Origin: Myxococcales bacterium
GTDB lineage: Bacteria > Myxococcota_A > UBA9160 > UBA4427
Direction: 5' to 3'
Length of the DNA: 64,000 nucleotides
Assembly: GCA_012960035.1 (NCBI GenBank)
Contig: DUBZ01000137.1
Span: 1 to 64,000, forward strand
The position numbers and the translations under genes are program-made. This document shows, in pieces, positions 36,900 to 44,618 of this stretch. The stretch's first letter is position 1; each line of letters begins with the position of its first letter. The notes beneath the pieces were generated by a model. That model had not been told where the DNA came from, searched no databases, and saw nothing but the letters and a program-made list of their open reading frames with translations.

Positions 36900-38081
36900 G
36901 TGGACATTTTTGATAAGTGCGAAGAGTACACGCTGACGCGTGAGCTTCGTGCGAACAACATCTATTCGTACTTTCGTAAAATTTCATCACCGCAGGACCC
37001 AGTCGTCACAATGGATGGCGAGAAGATCGTCATGCTGGGCTCGAACAACTACTTGGGGCTTACCAACCACCCCGAAGTCAAGGCCGCCGCAACGGATGCG
37101 GTCGCGAAGTACGGCACCGGTTGTGCGGGCTCGCGTCTGCTCAACGGCACACTCGATGTTCACGTCGAACTCGAAGAGAAAATTGCCGACTTCATGAATG
37201 CCGACGCGGTGCTGTCCTTTTCGACCGGCTACCACGTCAACGTCGGCGCGATTTCGTGCTTACTCGGTCGCCACGACGTGGCGTACCTCGACAACCTCAA
37301 CCACGCATCGATCATCGACGGCGTGCGCCTTGGTTTTGGCAAGAGCTTCAAGTTCAAGCACAACGACATGGCCGACCTCGAGGCAAAGCTCCAGCGTGCC
37401 GACGACAGGCGTTCGAAGACGATCATCGTCGACGGCGTCTTTTCGATGGAAGGCGATCTGTGTGATCTGCCGAAGATCGTCGAGCTCAAAGAGAAGTACG
37501 GCACCCGCTTGATGGTGGACGACGCCCACGGCCTCGGCGTCTTCGGGGCCAACGGACGCGGCACCGCCGAACACTTTGGTCTCGAAGGCGAAGTCGATCT
37601 CACGATGGGAACATTTTCGAAGTCACTCGCGACGGTGGGTGGGTTCATCTCCGGGCCAAAGCAAGTGATCGAGTTCATGCGTCACAATGCGCGCTCTCAG
37701 ATCTTTTCGGCCGCCATGCCCCCGCCGATGGCGGCTGCGGTCATCAAGGCTCTCGAAATCGTCCAGCGCGAACCCGAACGCCGCACCCAGCTCTGGGACA
37801 CGACCCACTACATGATGGCCGAACTCAAGAACCTGGGCTTCGACACAGGAAGCACCGATTCGCCGGTGATTCCCATCGTCGTCGGCGACGAAGTCACAAC
37901 GTTCACCATGGTGAAGCGGCTGCAGGAAGAAGGTATTTTCGTAAACGCAATCGTGCCGCCCGCAGTACCGCCTTCGGAGGCCATGATTCGCACCTCCTTC
38001 ATGGCCACCCACACCCGCGACCATCTCGACCAGGCGCTCACCGCGTTGGCCAAGGTTGGGCGCGAATTGGACGTGATCTAG
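36900..38081 (+). CDS. Alpha-oxoamine synthase (BioF/KBL/serine palmitoyltransferase family)
   Basis: 393 residues from the GTG at 36900, with GGAGGAGG just upstream; the longer frame from 36867 is less likely. PLP-enzyme blocks: GSNNYLGLTNHPEV, GTGCAGSRLLNGT, NHASIIDG, DDAHGLGV (207-214) and the Schiff-base lysine K241 in GTFSKSLATVGG. The family condenses an amino acid with an acyl-CoA, losing CO2. Subtype (8-amino-7-oxononanoate synthase, 2-amino-3-ketobutyrate CoA ligase or serine palmitoyltransferase) is not certain; the absence of bio genes and the TFSKSLA..GGF pattern make a sphingolipid-type role plausible. Confidence 0.85.
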   Translation: MDIFDKCEEYTLTRELRANNIYSYFRKISSPQDPVVTMDGEKIVMLGSNNYLGLTNHPEVKAAATDAVAKYGTGCAGSRLLNGTLDVHVELEEKIADFMNADAVLSFSTGYHVNVGAISCLLGRHDVAYLDNLNHASIIDGVRLGFGKSFKFKHNDMADLEAKLQRADDRRSKTIIVDGVFSMEGDLCDLPKIVELKEKYGTRLMVDDAHGLGVFGANGRGTAEHFGLEGEVDLTMGTFSKSLATVGGFISGPKQVIEFMRHNARSQIFSAAMPPPMAAAVIKALEIVQREPERRTQLWDTTHYMMAELKNLGFDTGSTDSPVIPIVVGDEVTTFTMVKRLQEEGIFVNAIVPPAVPPSEAMIRTSFMATHTRDHLDQALTALAKVGRELDVI

Positions 38082-38122
38082 AGCTGAGCTGGTTCTAGAG
38101 CCGACCTGTTTCAGGATCCCAA

Positions 38123-39019
38123 CTACAGCGCGTCGAGTTTCCGCGCGCCCGCCCACTGGTTGGCGAATTGGCGCGCGGTTCGGCCCGAGCGAGTCCCGCG
38201 GCGTAACGCGAAGCGCAGCGCTTCTTCGCGTGCTTCGTCATCGAGCGGGCCCTGCCCTTCTTTTTTCAAATATCGATCAACGATCTCGAGATAGGTCGGT
38301 TGGTCAAAGCAATAGAAGCCGAGGGTCAGGCCGAACCGGTCGGCCAACGCAAGCTTCTCCTCCAACACTTCTCCCATGTGGAGTTCGTTGTCTTCGTCGA
38401 GGACGGGTGCGCGGTTGTCCGCCATGGTCTGCGAAACGAGTTGCCGTCGGTTGCTTGTCACGATCAAACAAACGTTTTCTGGCGGGCCGGCGATGCTTCC
38501 GTCGAGCACTGCCTTCATTTCGCGGTATCCCGCCTCGTTGGCGCCAAACGAAAGATCGTCGCAGAAAACCAGAAAATGAAAGTGCTGCCCGCCTTTGCGA
38601 ATCGAATCGAGTACCCGAGGCAAATGGACTAACTCGTCTTTTTCGATCTCGACGAGCCGAAGGCCCTGGTCTGCCAGACGCGTGAGCACACCTCGAACCG
38701 CCGACGACTTGCCCGTTCCGCGGTCACCGTAAAGCAAGATGTGATTGAACGGCAGGCCGTTAAGAAACTGTTTCACATTTTGAACGAACGCCGAGAGCGC
38801 ACGATCGACGCCCACGAGGTCATCCAGGTCAAACTCCGCGGGGCGCTCGATCGCGACCAACTGTCCTAAGCCGCGTCCACGGCCGGCGTCCCAACGAAAT
38901 GCCCGATGGCTTTCAAAGAAGTTTTTGTCGGGTTCCGCTTCGACGAGTTCGCCGAGAAGTTTTTCACCGAGCTCAAGCACGCGCTCAAAGCGTTCGAGCA
39001 AACGAGCGGGGAGGTTCAT
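38123..39019 (-). CDS. DUF815-family AAA ATPase
   Basis: 298 residues. Walker A LYGDRGTGKSS lies around residue 95, Walker B LVFCDDLSF around 150, sensor-type TSNRR around 190. The N-terminal helices and the C-terminal RSGRTARQFANQWAG match the conserved DUF815 family. These are uncharacterised cytoplasmic ATPases; biological role unknown. Convergent with the alpha-oxoamine synthase gene. Confidence 0.88.
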   Translation of the reverse strand: MNLPARLLERFERVLELGEKLLGELVEAEPDKNFFESHRAFRWDAGRGRGLGQLVAIERPAEFDLDDLVGVDRALSAFVQNVKQFLNGLPFNHILLYGDRGTGKSSAVRGVLTRLADQGLRLVEIEKDELVHLPRVLDSIRKGGQHFHFLVFCDDLSFGANEAGYREMKAVLDGSIAGPPENVCLIVTSNRRQLVSQTMADNRAPVLDEDNELHMGEVLEEKLALADRFGLTLGFYCFDQPTYLEIVDRYLKKEGQGPLDDEAREEALRFALRRGTRSGRTARQFANQWAGARKLDAL

Positions 39020-39089
39020 CGCATGCCTTTTTGTTCGAGGGGGACTGCGAGGAGGTTGTCAGCGCGACATCGAAGCCAACTCAACGGGC

Positions 39090-39728
39090 TCACTCCGAAA
39101 TTCTCGCGAAGTCTTCCGGATCGGGGATGTCGTGCTTCAGCAGCGGCGTACCGGTCGCCTCGAAGAAGACTTCGAGGAATCGATAGGTGAGCCCCCACAC
39201 CACTCGGGGTCGATCGTCTCCGACGTTGATGCCGGGAAATGGAATCTCGTGCTCGCCGTATTGCATCACGTGGCGGACGTAGTTGTCCGGGTCCGTCAGA
39301 TGGTCGAGCGGCACCCAGAACGCTTCGGCGACTTCTGAACTCTGAATGACGAGTCGACCCGGATCATCAAATTGATAGACGTGCGCAGAAACGACCATTT
39401 TGTTCGCCGCGGCTGCGCGCCCACCCAGATCGTCGAGGCGTCCGATTACGTCGGCACGCTCGAGGCTGAGCCCCACCTCTTCGAGGGTTTCGCGTTCACC
39501 CGTTTGTTGGATCGACGCGTCGCTGGGGTCTGCGCGGCCTCCGGGAAAAGCCATATGGCCAGACCACGGGTCGCCTTCGCGCTTCGCCCTTTCGATCAGC
39601 AGGACTTCCGGAACGGTCGGCCCGGGCCGCAAAATCATGCTCACCGCAGCCGCGTTCAGGCCTTCGCTGGATTTGAGCTCAGGCGAGTACGTCGCAAGGC
39701 TTTCTCGAATACGGGGAAAATGAGTCAC
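39090..39728 (-). CDS. NUDIX hydrolase, CoA pyrophosphatase-like (NudL)
   Basis: 212 residues from a GTG at 39726-39728 (a longer frame exists to 39830). The NUDIX region reads MAFPGGRADPSD...ERETLEEVGL, with the REXXEE core intact, and SGHMAFPGG upstream is the CoA-pyrophosphatase hallmark. Such enzymes hydrolyse CoA or acyl-CoA to 3',5'-ADP and phosphopantetheine. It is 71 bases upstream of the DUF815 gene on the same strand and may be cotranscribed. Confidence 0.85.
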   Translation of the reverse strand: MTHFPRIRESLATYSPELKSSEGLNAAAVSMILRPGPTVPEVLLIERAKREGDPWSGHMAFPGGRADPSDASIQQTGERETLEEVGLSLERADVIGRLDDLGGRAAAANKMVVSAHVYQFDDPGRLVIQSSEVAEAFWVPLDHLTDPDNYVRHVMQYGEHEIPFPGINVGDDRPRVVWGLTYRFLEVFFEATGTPLLKHDIPDPEDFARISE

Positions 39729-39888
39729 GGATTCACACGATAGGGGATCTGCGCACTCGGAGGCTGCCCCAAGACACTCGCAATTGCGGTACGCCGCAGC
39801 TTCGCCGCTTGCTGCGTTGCCTGGGGTCACTCTCGCGACGAGCGCCCAACCCGCGACTTCGCGCGAGATTCAGGCTAGGGTGCCGCCG

Positions 39889-41112
39889 ATGTCATCCCCC
39901 CTCCGTGAAGTTTCTCGCTCGAAGCAGATCCTCGTGCTGGCGCGCAAAGACAAGCGCGCCGCCGCCACGGCGCTCAAGCACCTCTCCCTCGACGAGCAAG
40001 TTGCGTTGGTTTGCGAAACCAGCCTGCAGCGGCGCTCGGCCATGCTCGAACTCTTGGACCAGCCCGAGGACGTGATCCCGCTCATTCCCGAAGCCGAGCT
40101 TTGCTTCACCATCAAGGCGGTGGGGATCACCGACGGCAGCTGGATCCTCGAGCATGCGACCGAATCTCAACTCGTCGCATGCGCGGATCTCGATGCTTGG
40201 CAGGGGATCGTGCCCAATATTGACAGCATGGGGTCGTGGCTTGAGATCTTTGCCGAGGCAGGCGAGGAGACGCTGCTTCGCGCCGCACACTCGATCGACA
40301 CTGAGCTCTGGGTTTTGTATTTGCGCGACCGAATCCTCGTCGAACTCAAGCCGAACGACAACGAAAGCTGGCAGCCTCCGGCCGGTGGCCAGACCCTCGA
40401 CGGGCAGTTCTACTTCACTGCACGCCGTGACAGCGACGACGTAGCCGCCATCGCCCAATTGCTCGCGAAACTATTTGTCGCCGATTATTGGCTGTACTTC
40501 AGGTTGATGCAGGGCACTGAGTGGGAGATGGATAGCGATCTCGAAGAATGGGCGATGCGTTGGCGATCGGGGCGACTGCAAGACCTCGGTTTCCCTACTT
40601 GGGACGACGCGATGCGGATCTATGGTTTTCTGCGTCCCGACAAGCGGGCGGAACTCCCCACCGAAAACATCACGCTCGACGGCGCGGAGTTCGCACTCCC
40701 CGTTTGGGTGCCCCCGCTCCCCGCAACCCACGACGCCAAGCACGCAATTTTTCGTGCGGCCGCCAAACTCGACACAGACGAGCGCCAAGCGTTCTTCTTT
40801 AGCCTGATCACCCTCGCGAACAAAGTGGCGATGGCAGACGGAGTGGCACTCGGTGACCTAGAAACCTTGCCCAACACGATTGAAAAGATTGCGACGCTCG
40901 CGAGCCTAGGCCTCGAGTTCGTCGCAACGGAACACGGGATCGATCTCGCGACTGCCGTGCGACGCGCGAACCTCGAACGCTTGTTCCGCGTCGGCGCCAA
41001 CCTGGACCGAACCCGGGCCGAGGATGGGCGGGTTAGTTACTCGGAGACCCTAGAGAAGTCGATCGAAGAAGCCGAGTCGCAAGAAGCGGATAGGCTCAAG
41101 CAACAAGAGTAA
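39889..41112 (+). CDS. DUF6178-like protein of unknown function
   Basis: 407 residues from the ATG at 39889; the frame opens earlier but the upstream part overlaps the NUDIX 5' region and lacks character. The protein is helical and soluble, with repeated HEAT-like helices (LSLDEQVALVCETSLQRRSAML, FTIKAVGITDGSWILEHATES) and a middle block ELWVLYLRDRILVEL. The order of blocks is reminiscent of DUF6178 proteins of delta-proteobacteria. No catalytic motif is evident. Residues 380-407 are a coiled-coil Glu/Gln-rich tail. Confidence 0.55.
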   Translation: MSSPLREVSRSKQILVLARKDKRAAATALKHLSLDEQVALVCETSLQRRSAMLELLDQPEDVIPLIPEAELCFTIKAVGITDGSWILEHATESQLVACADLDAWQGIVPNIDSMGSWLEIFAEAGEETLLRAAHSIDTELWVLYLRDRILVELKPNDNESWQPPAGGQTLDGQFYFTARRDSDDVAAIAQLLAKLFVADYWLYFRLMQGTEWEMDSDLEEWAMRWRSGRLQDLGFPTWDDAMRIYGFLRPDKRAELPTENITLDGAEFALPVWVPPLPATHDAKHAIFRAAAKLDTDERQAFFFSLITLANKVAMADGVALGDLETLPNTIEKIATLASLGLEFVATEHGIDLATAVRRANLERLFRVGANLDRTRAEDGRVSYSETLEKSIEEAESQEADRLKQQE

Positions 41113-41272
41113 GACTGAGCATCGGTGTTGCGGCGTCGATGTCGCGCTGCCACTCACCACTTTGCTGTGAGTTTCCTTGGCCTAGACGCGGACAGGAGCC
41201 ATCGCGCGTTCGACGCGTAAACGTCTACGCTTTGGTATCGCTTTGTCTTCGTTTTGTGCCGCAGACCCAGCG

Positions 41273-41527
41273 CTATTCGCTTGCTCGGCCGGCTTGTTGA
41301 TCTTCCAGCGGCTTCCAATGAAAGAGTCCGTAGATCAGCACCTGCACGTAGTGCTGGCCCATCGATCCACCCGCCTTTTCGAGCACACTCTTCTTGACGA
41401 AGAACTCGATCGTGTGAATCACGATCAAGGCCCAAAAACCGAACCTTGAAATCGACGCGATCGTTCCGCCCCCGAAGAGCATCCCCAACAACAACACAAG
41501 CCACATCACGAGTACGCTTTGTTTCAT
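41273..41527 (-). CDS. Small two-helix membrane protein
   Basis: 84 residues. Two hydrophobic helices (5-25 and 28-45, the second FWALIVIHTIEFFV) and a third weaker one (YVQVLIYGLFHW). The H-T-I-E-F and FHWKPL blocks resemble small uncharacterised membrane families (DUF1145-like); the match is by eye. No clear ribosome binding site. Function unknown. Confidence 0.55.
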   Translation of the reverse strand: MKQSVLVMWLVLLLGMLFGGGTIASISRFGFWALIVIHTIEFFVKKSVLEKAGGSMGQHYVQVLIYGLFHWKPLEDQQAGRASE

Positions 41528-41625
41528 GGGGTGTATTCAGTCACGACCACGGAGCGTTGTCAAGTCGCGTATGCCCTCGCGTCTGGGCCGTGGAAGCCGT
41601 TTTCGGAAACATCGGTCAAATGGGG

Positions 41626-41657
41626 GAGGGCCCGCCAACATAAGCCGGCGGGCCCTC
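41626..41657. terminator. Strong 11-bp GC hairpin, probable (bidirectional) terminator
   Basis: GAGGGCCCGCC at 41626-41636 pairs perfectly with GGCGGGCCCTC at 41647-41657 around a 10-base loop. It lies about 100 bases past the stop of the histone-fold gene on the minus strand. The minus-strand 3' flank is CCCCCATTTG, a weak T-run. Confidence 0.6.
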
Positions 41658-41757
41658 TTCGGTCTTCCGCGATGAGACGGGTGCCCGGAGGCAGCCACAT
41701 CCATAGCGGATCCCATACCACTTTATCTCTTGCCACTTGTTGAAAGCGGCGATCCGT

Positions 41758-41961
41758 TTAGAGATCGACGGCCTTCAAGGTCTTGCGCTTGTTACCGACT
41801 GCACGGGCTTCGGCGTCTTTGATCAAGCTGCGAACCGCGGCGTCAAGTGCCGGGTAGAACTCAGCACCGACGTTGCACTTCTTGACCGCGCCCTTCGTGC
41901 GCGACTTCGAAATGATCAAGTCTGCGGACTTGCCCTTCTTTCCCTTTTTCTTCGCTGCCAT
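41758..41961 (-). CDS. Small histone-fold (bacterial histone-like) protein
   Basis: 67 residues from the ATG at 41959-41961, with AGGGAGG 11 bases upstream. A Lys-rich N-terminal tail (AAKKKGKKGKS) is followed by a single histone fold: strand-helix VGAEFYPALDAAVRSLI, helix KDAEARAVGNK, and the terminal RKTLKAVDL. The R-K/R-T-x(3-4)-D-L ending and the EFYPALD helix match bacterial single-domain histones such as Bd0055 and archaeal HMf-type folds. Predicted to bind DNA as a dimer. The length equals a minimal histone fold. Not HU: no HU arms or signature. Confidence 0.75.
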   Translation of the reverse strand: MAAKKKGKKGKSADLIISKSRTKGAVKKCNVGAEFYPALDAAVRSLIKDAEARAVGNKRKTLKAVDL

Positions 41962-42408
41962 GGTGAAGCATGCCTCCCTAAAACCGCCGCGCCTCATCCG
42001 TGAAACCCACAGACTGTCGTTGGCGGGTACCCCCTATTGATTGGGTCCAATTGCGGATCCAATTACGAAAACGCAGTACGCATCCAATGAGCAGAATCAC
42101 GCAGTAACCTGTCTCATCGCCGCGATTTTACGCGCTTCAAATTCGCAGTCAAACAAAAAGTGCTCTCAAATGGCCTGAAACTGTCGATTCCAGCGCTTTT
42201 TTGCGAATTGCGGGGTCATAGCCGGAGAAAGTGGGCTCCAAAAGGCTGTTTGGCAGCCGATCTCGACCGATTCGCCAAACACCTGCGAAGCGAAGGGACA
42301 CGCTTTCTACTTGCCAAATAGAAAAATTGTGATTCGAAGACCTGTAGTCGCCCGGGGAATCGACACCGCTTGAGGTACGGGTGGGGCAGAGATACGCTCG
42401 CCCGCGCT
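41962..42408. other. Divergent spacer upstream of the histone gene
   Basis: No gene seen. Contains an inverted repeat at 42040-42063 and holds the promoters of the histone gene (minus) and an alpha/beta hydrolase (plus). Confidence 0.4.
42040..42063. promoter_or_regulatory. Inverted repeat upstream of the histone gene, candidate operator
   Basis: ATTGGGTCC-AATTGC-GGATCCAAT: 9-bp arms with one mismatch, about 80 bases before the histone start codon on the minus strand. Candidate protein binding site; no promoter boxes could be assigned with confidence. Confidence 0.35.
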
Positions 42409-43287
42409 TTGTCCACGAACCCACCCGACGAACCTCGTTCCCACTTCTTTCAGGCGAATGCCGCGGGGTCGCCGAAGCTTCATTATCTCGCACGGGGCAG
42501 TGATGCCCAGCCTGTCCTGGTGATGCTTCACGGCGGCGGTTCGAACGCGCATTGGTGGGACCACATCGCCCCCGCGTTCGCCGACCGCTTTTACGTCGTG
42601 GCCCTGGATTTTCGGGGTCATGGTAATTCTGACTACCCCGAAGAGCTGGTGGTGGGCGCGTTCAACGACGACGTCGAACTCCTGCTCGCTCATCTCGGGC
42701 GCGAAGACGCGGTCCTGCTTGGCCATTCGATGGGCTGCCATATCGCGGTCGATCATGCGTCGCGCCACCGGGACACCCGCGCACTCGCGTTGATCGACCT
42801 CGCTCGCGGTAGTACGAAGTCCACCCGCCGCCGCAGCCGGATGGCCCTGCGCATGCGCGGCACCTACGCGCTTAAAGACGATGCGATCGAACGCTTTCAG
42901 TTTCTACCGGGAGCAGCAAACGCCAGCGAAGAGCTTCGCCTCTCGATCGCGCGGCATTCGGTTCGCCAGGAAGCTGACGGTCGCTACAGCTACGCCTTTG
43001 ATCCGAGGTGGTTCGCGCTTCCACCGCGGCCCGCACCCGATACTTCCAAGATTGGATGTCCAACGCTCATCATTCGAGGCACGGACAGCTCGATTTTGAC
43101 CGAACAAGGCGCTGCGGAATTCGCGGACGAACTCAGTGATGTGCGCGTCGAGTCTGTCCAGAATGCCGGACATCACGTTCACATTGATCAACCGGTTGCG
43201 ACGTTGGAAGTTCTCGAAGATTTTCTATCACAGTTCGCCGCTTCTCAAGGCAAACCCAGTGCGACGTCTCGGCTTTGCACGGATTGA
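42409..43287 (+). CDS. Alpha/beta-fold hydrolase
   Basis: 292 residues from a TTG at 42409 (an earlier TTG at 42370 gives 305). Oxyanion MLHGGGSNAHWW, nucleophile elbow GHSMGC, acid in IRGTDSSIL and histidine in QNAGHHVHID. A typical serine hydrolase or epoxide-hydrolase-like cytoplasmic enzyme. The start is uncertain because neither TTG has a clear ribosome binding site. Different subfamily from the hydrolase at 34.7 kb (SMGC rather than SLGG elbow). Substrate unknown. Confidence 0.82.
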   Translation: MSTNPPDEPRSHFFQANAAGSPKLHYLARGSDAQPVLVMLHGGGSNAHWWDHIAPAFADRFYVVALDFRGHGNSDYPEELVVGAFNDDVELLLAHLGREDAVLLGHSMGCHIAVDHASRHRDTRALALIDLARGSTKSTRRRSRMALRMRGTYALKDDAIERFQFLPGAANASEELRLSIARHSVRQEADGRYSYAFDPRWFALPPRPAPDTSKIGCPTLIIRGTDSSILTEQGAAEFADELSDVRVESVQNAGHHVHIDQPVATLEVLEDFLSQFAASQGKPSATSRLCTD

Positions 43288-43487
43288 GGACTCGGCGACT
43301 GCTGCCGAAGAATATCGATGTGCGTTGATGCCATCCGTGTCGGTGCACGCCGATGAACAAGATCTCAATCACAACGTGTCGACCGCGACACATCACGGTC
43401 GATCGCGTCTGCGAAAAATTTCATGCGATTAACAAGCGGGGTGAAAACGAAGGCTAGGCCCTTCGCTCCGCACCAATCGATGCGTCG

Positions 43488-44528
43488 CTAAAGAACCTCT
43501 TCCGCGAGCTTGCGCAGCAAGTCGGGACCACCGCCACCAATCAACATGGTGCCAACTTGGCCCTTTGCGCCCGCGTCCTTCCAGGCCGCCATGCGGTCTT
43601 TGATTCGCTCCCACGGACCCACCAATGCCACGTCGTCGATCAACTGCTCGGGGACCGCGGCCATCGCCTCGGCCTTCTTCCCGCCGAGATAAAGCTCCTG
43701 GATCTTCGCAGCGGCTTCCTCATAACCAAGGCGCTTGCAGTAGTCGTTGTAAAAGTTCTTGTCCTTCGCCCCCATGCCGCCAATGTAGAGCGCGAGCATT
43801 GCGCGGACCGGGCCGCGGCATTGGTCTAGGTCATCGCCCATCACCGCGGTCACGAACGGGTTGATTTCGAAGTTCTCAAGAGTCTTGCCGCCGCCCGCCT
43901 TTGCGAAACCCTTCTTGAGGGAATCTTCGAACAAGTCGAAGCGGTCGGGATTCATCCATACCGGGAACACACCGTCGGCAACTTCGGCACTGCATGCGAC
44001 ACCTGCAGGCGCGATGGATGCCGTAAAGATCTTGAGGTCCGGGTTCCCGTGCAGAATGCTCTTGAGCGGCTTGCCTAGACCGGTCGAACCCTCGCCCGTG
44101 TAAGGCATCTGATAATGATAACCTTCGTGGGTGGCGGCTTCTTCGCGCGCAAGAATCTTTCGAATGATCGACACGTATTCGCGCGTGCGGGTTAGCGGTC
44201 GGCCGTAAGCTACGCCGTGCCAGCCTTCGACAACCTGGGGCCCCGATGGCCCGAGCCCAAGGATGAAGCGTCCCCCCGAAAGTGCGTCGAGAGTTTGTGC
44301 CGTCATCGCGGCACAGGCCGGTGTGCGCGCGGGCATCTGCATGATCGCCGTACCGACTTTGATCTTGGTCGTGTTGGCGAGGATCCAGGCCGCAGGAGCG
44401 ACGGCATCAGAGCCATAAGCTTCAGCGGTCCAGACCGAGTCGTAGCCGAGGCTTTCGGCTTCTTTGATGTTGTCCATCGGGATGTTGATCTTTGCGGGGG
44501 AGTAGCCGGCGAGTATGCCCAGGCGCAT
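43488..44528 (-). CDS. Luciferase-like (LLM class) F420-dependent-type oxidoreductase
   Basis: 346 residues. Luciferase-like TIM barrel with SLGYDSVWTAEAYGSD, ANTTKIKVGTAIMQMPAR, MTAQTLDALSGGRFILGLG and GPQVVEGWHGV, a layout close to the mycobacterial-type family using F420 rather than FMN. GAGGA lies 8 bases upstream of the ATG. Substrate unknown. It is not a luxA/luxB gene and is 6 kb from the LuxC/LuxE homologues; I see no reason to link them. Confidence 0.88.
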   Translation of the reverse strand: MRLGILAGYSPAKINIPMDNIKEAESLGYDSVWTAEAYGSDAVAPAAWILANTTKIKVGTAIMQMPARTPACAAMTAQTLDALSGGRFILGLGPSGPQVVEGWHGVAYGRPLTRTREYVSIIRKILAREEAATHEGYHYQMPYTGEGSTGLGKPLKSILHGNPDLKIFTASIAPAGVACSAEVADGVFPVWMNPDRFDLFEDSLKKGFAKAGGGKTLENFEINPFVTAVMGDDLDQCRGPVRAMLALYIGGMGAKDKNFYNDYCKRLGYEEAAAKIQELYLGGKKAEAMAAVPEQLIDDVALVGPWERIKDRMAAWKDAGAKGQVGTMLIGGGGPDLLRKLAEEVL

Positions 44529-44618
44529 TGCAGTGTCCTCTTATTTTGCGATTCATGTCGCGATGTGGGGGCGTCGTGTTGTGATGGATCTCGGCGCGAC
44601 ACGAAACCAGGCGAAGCA

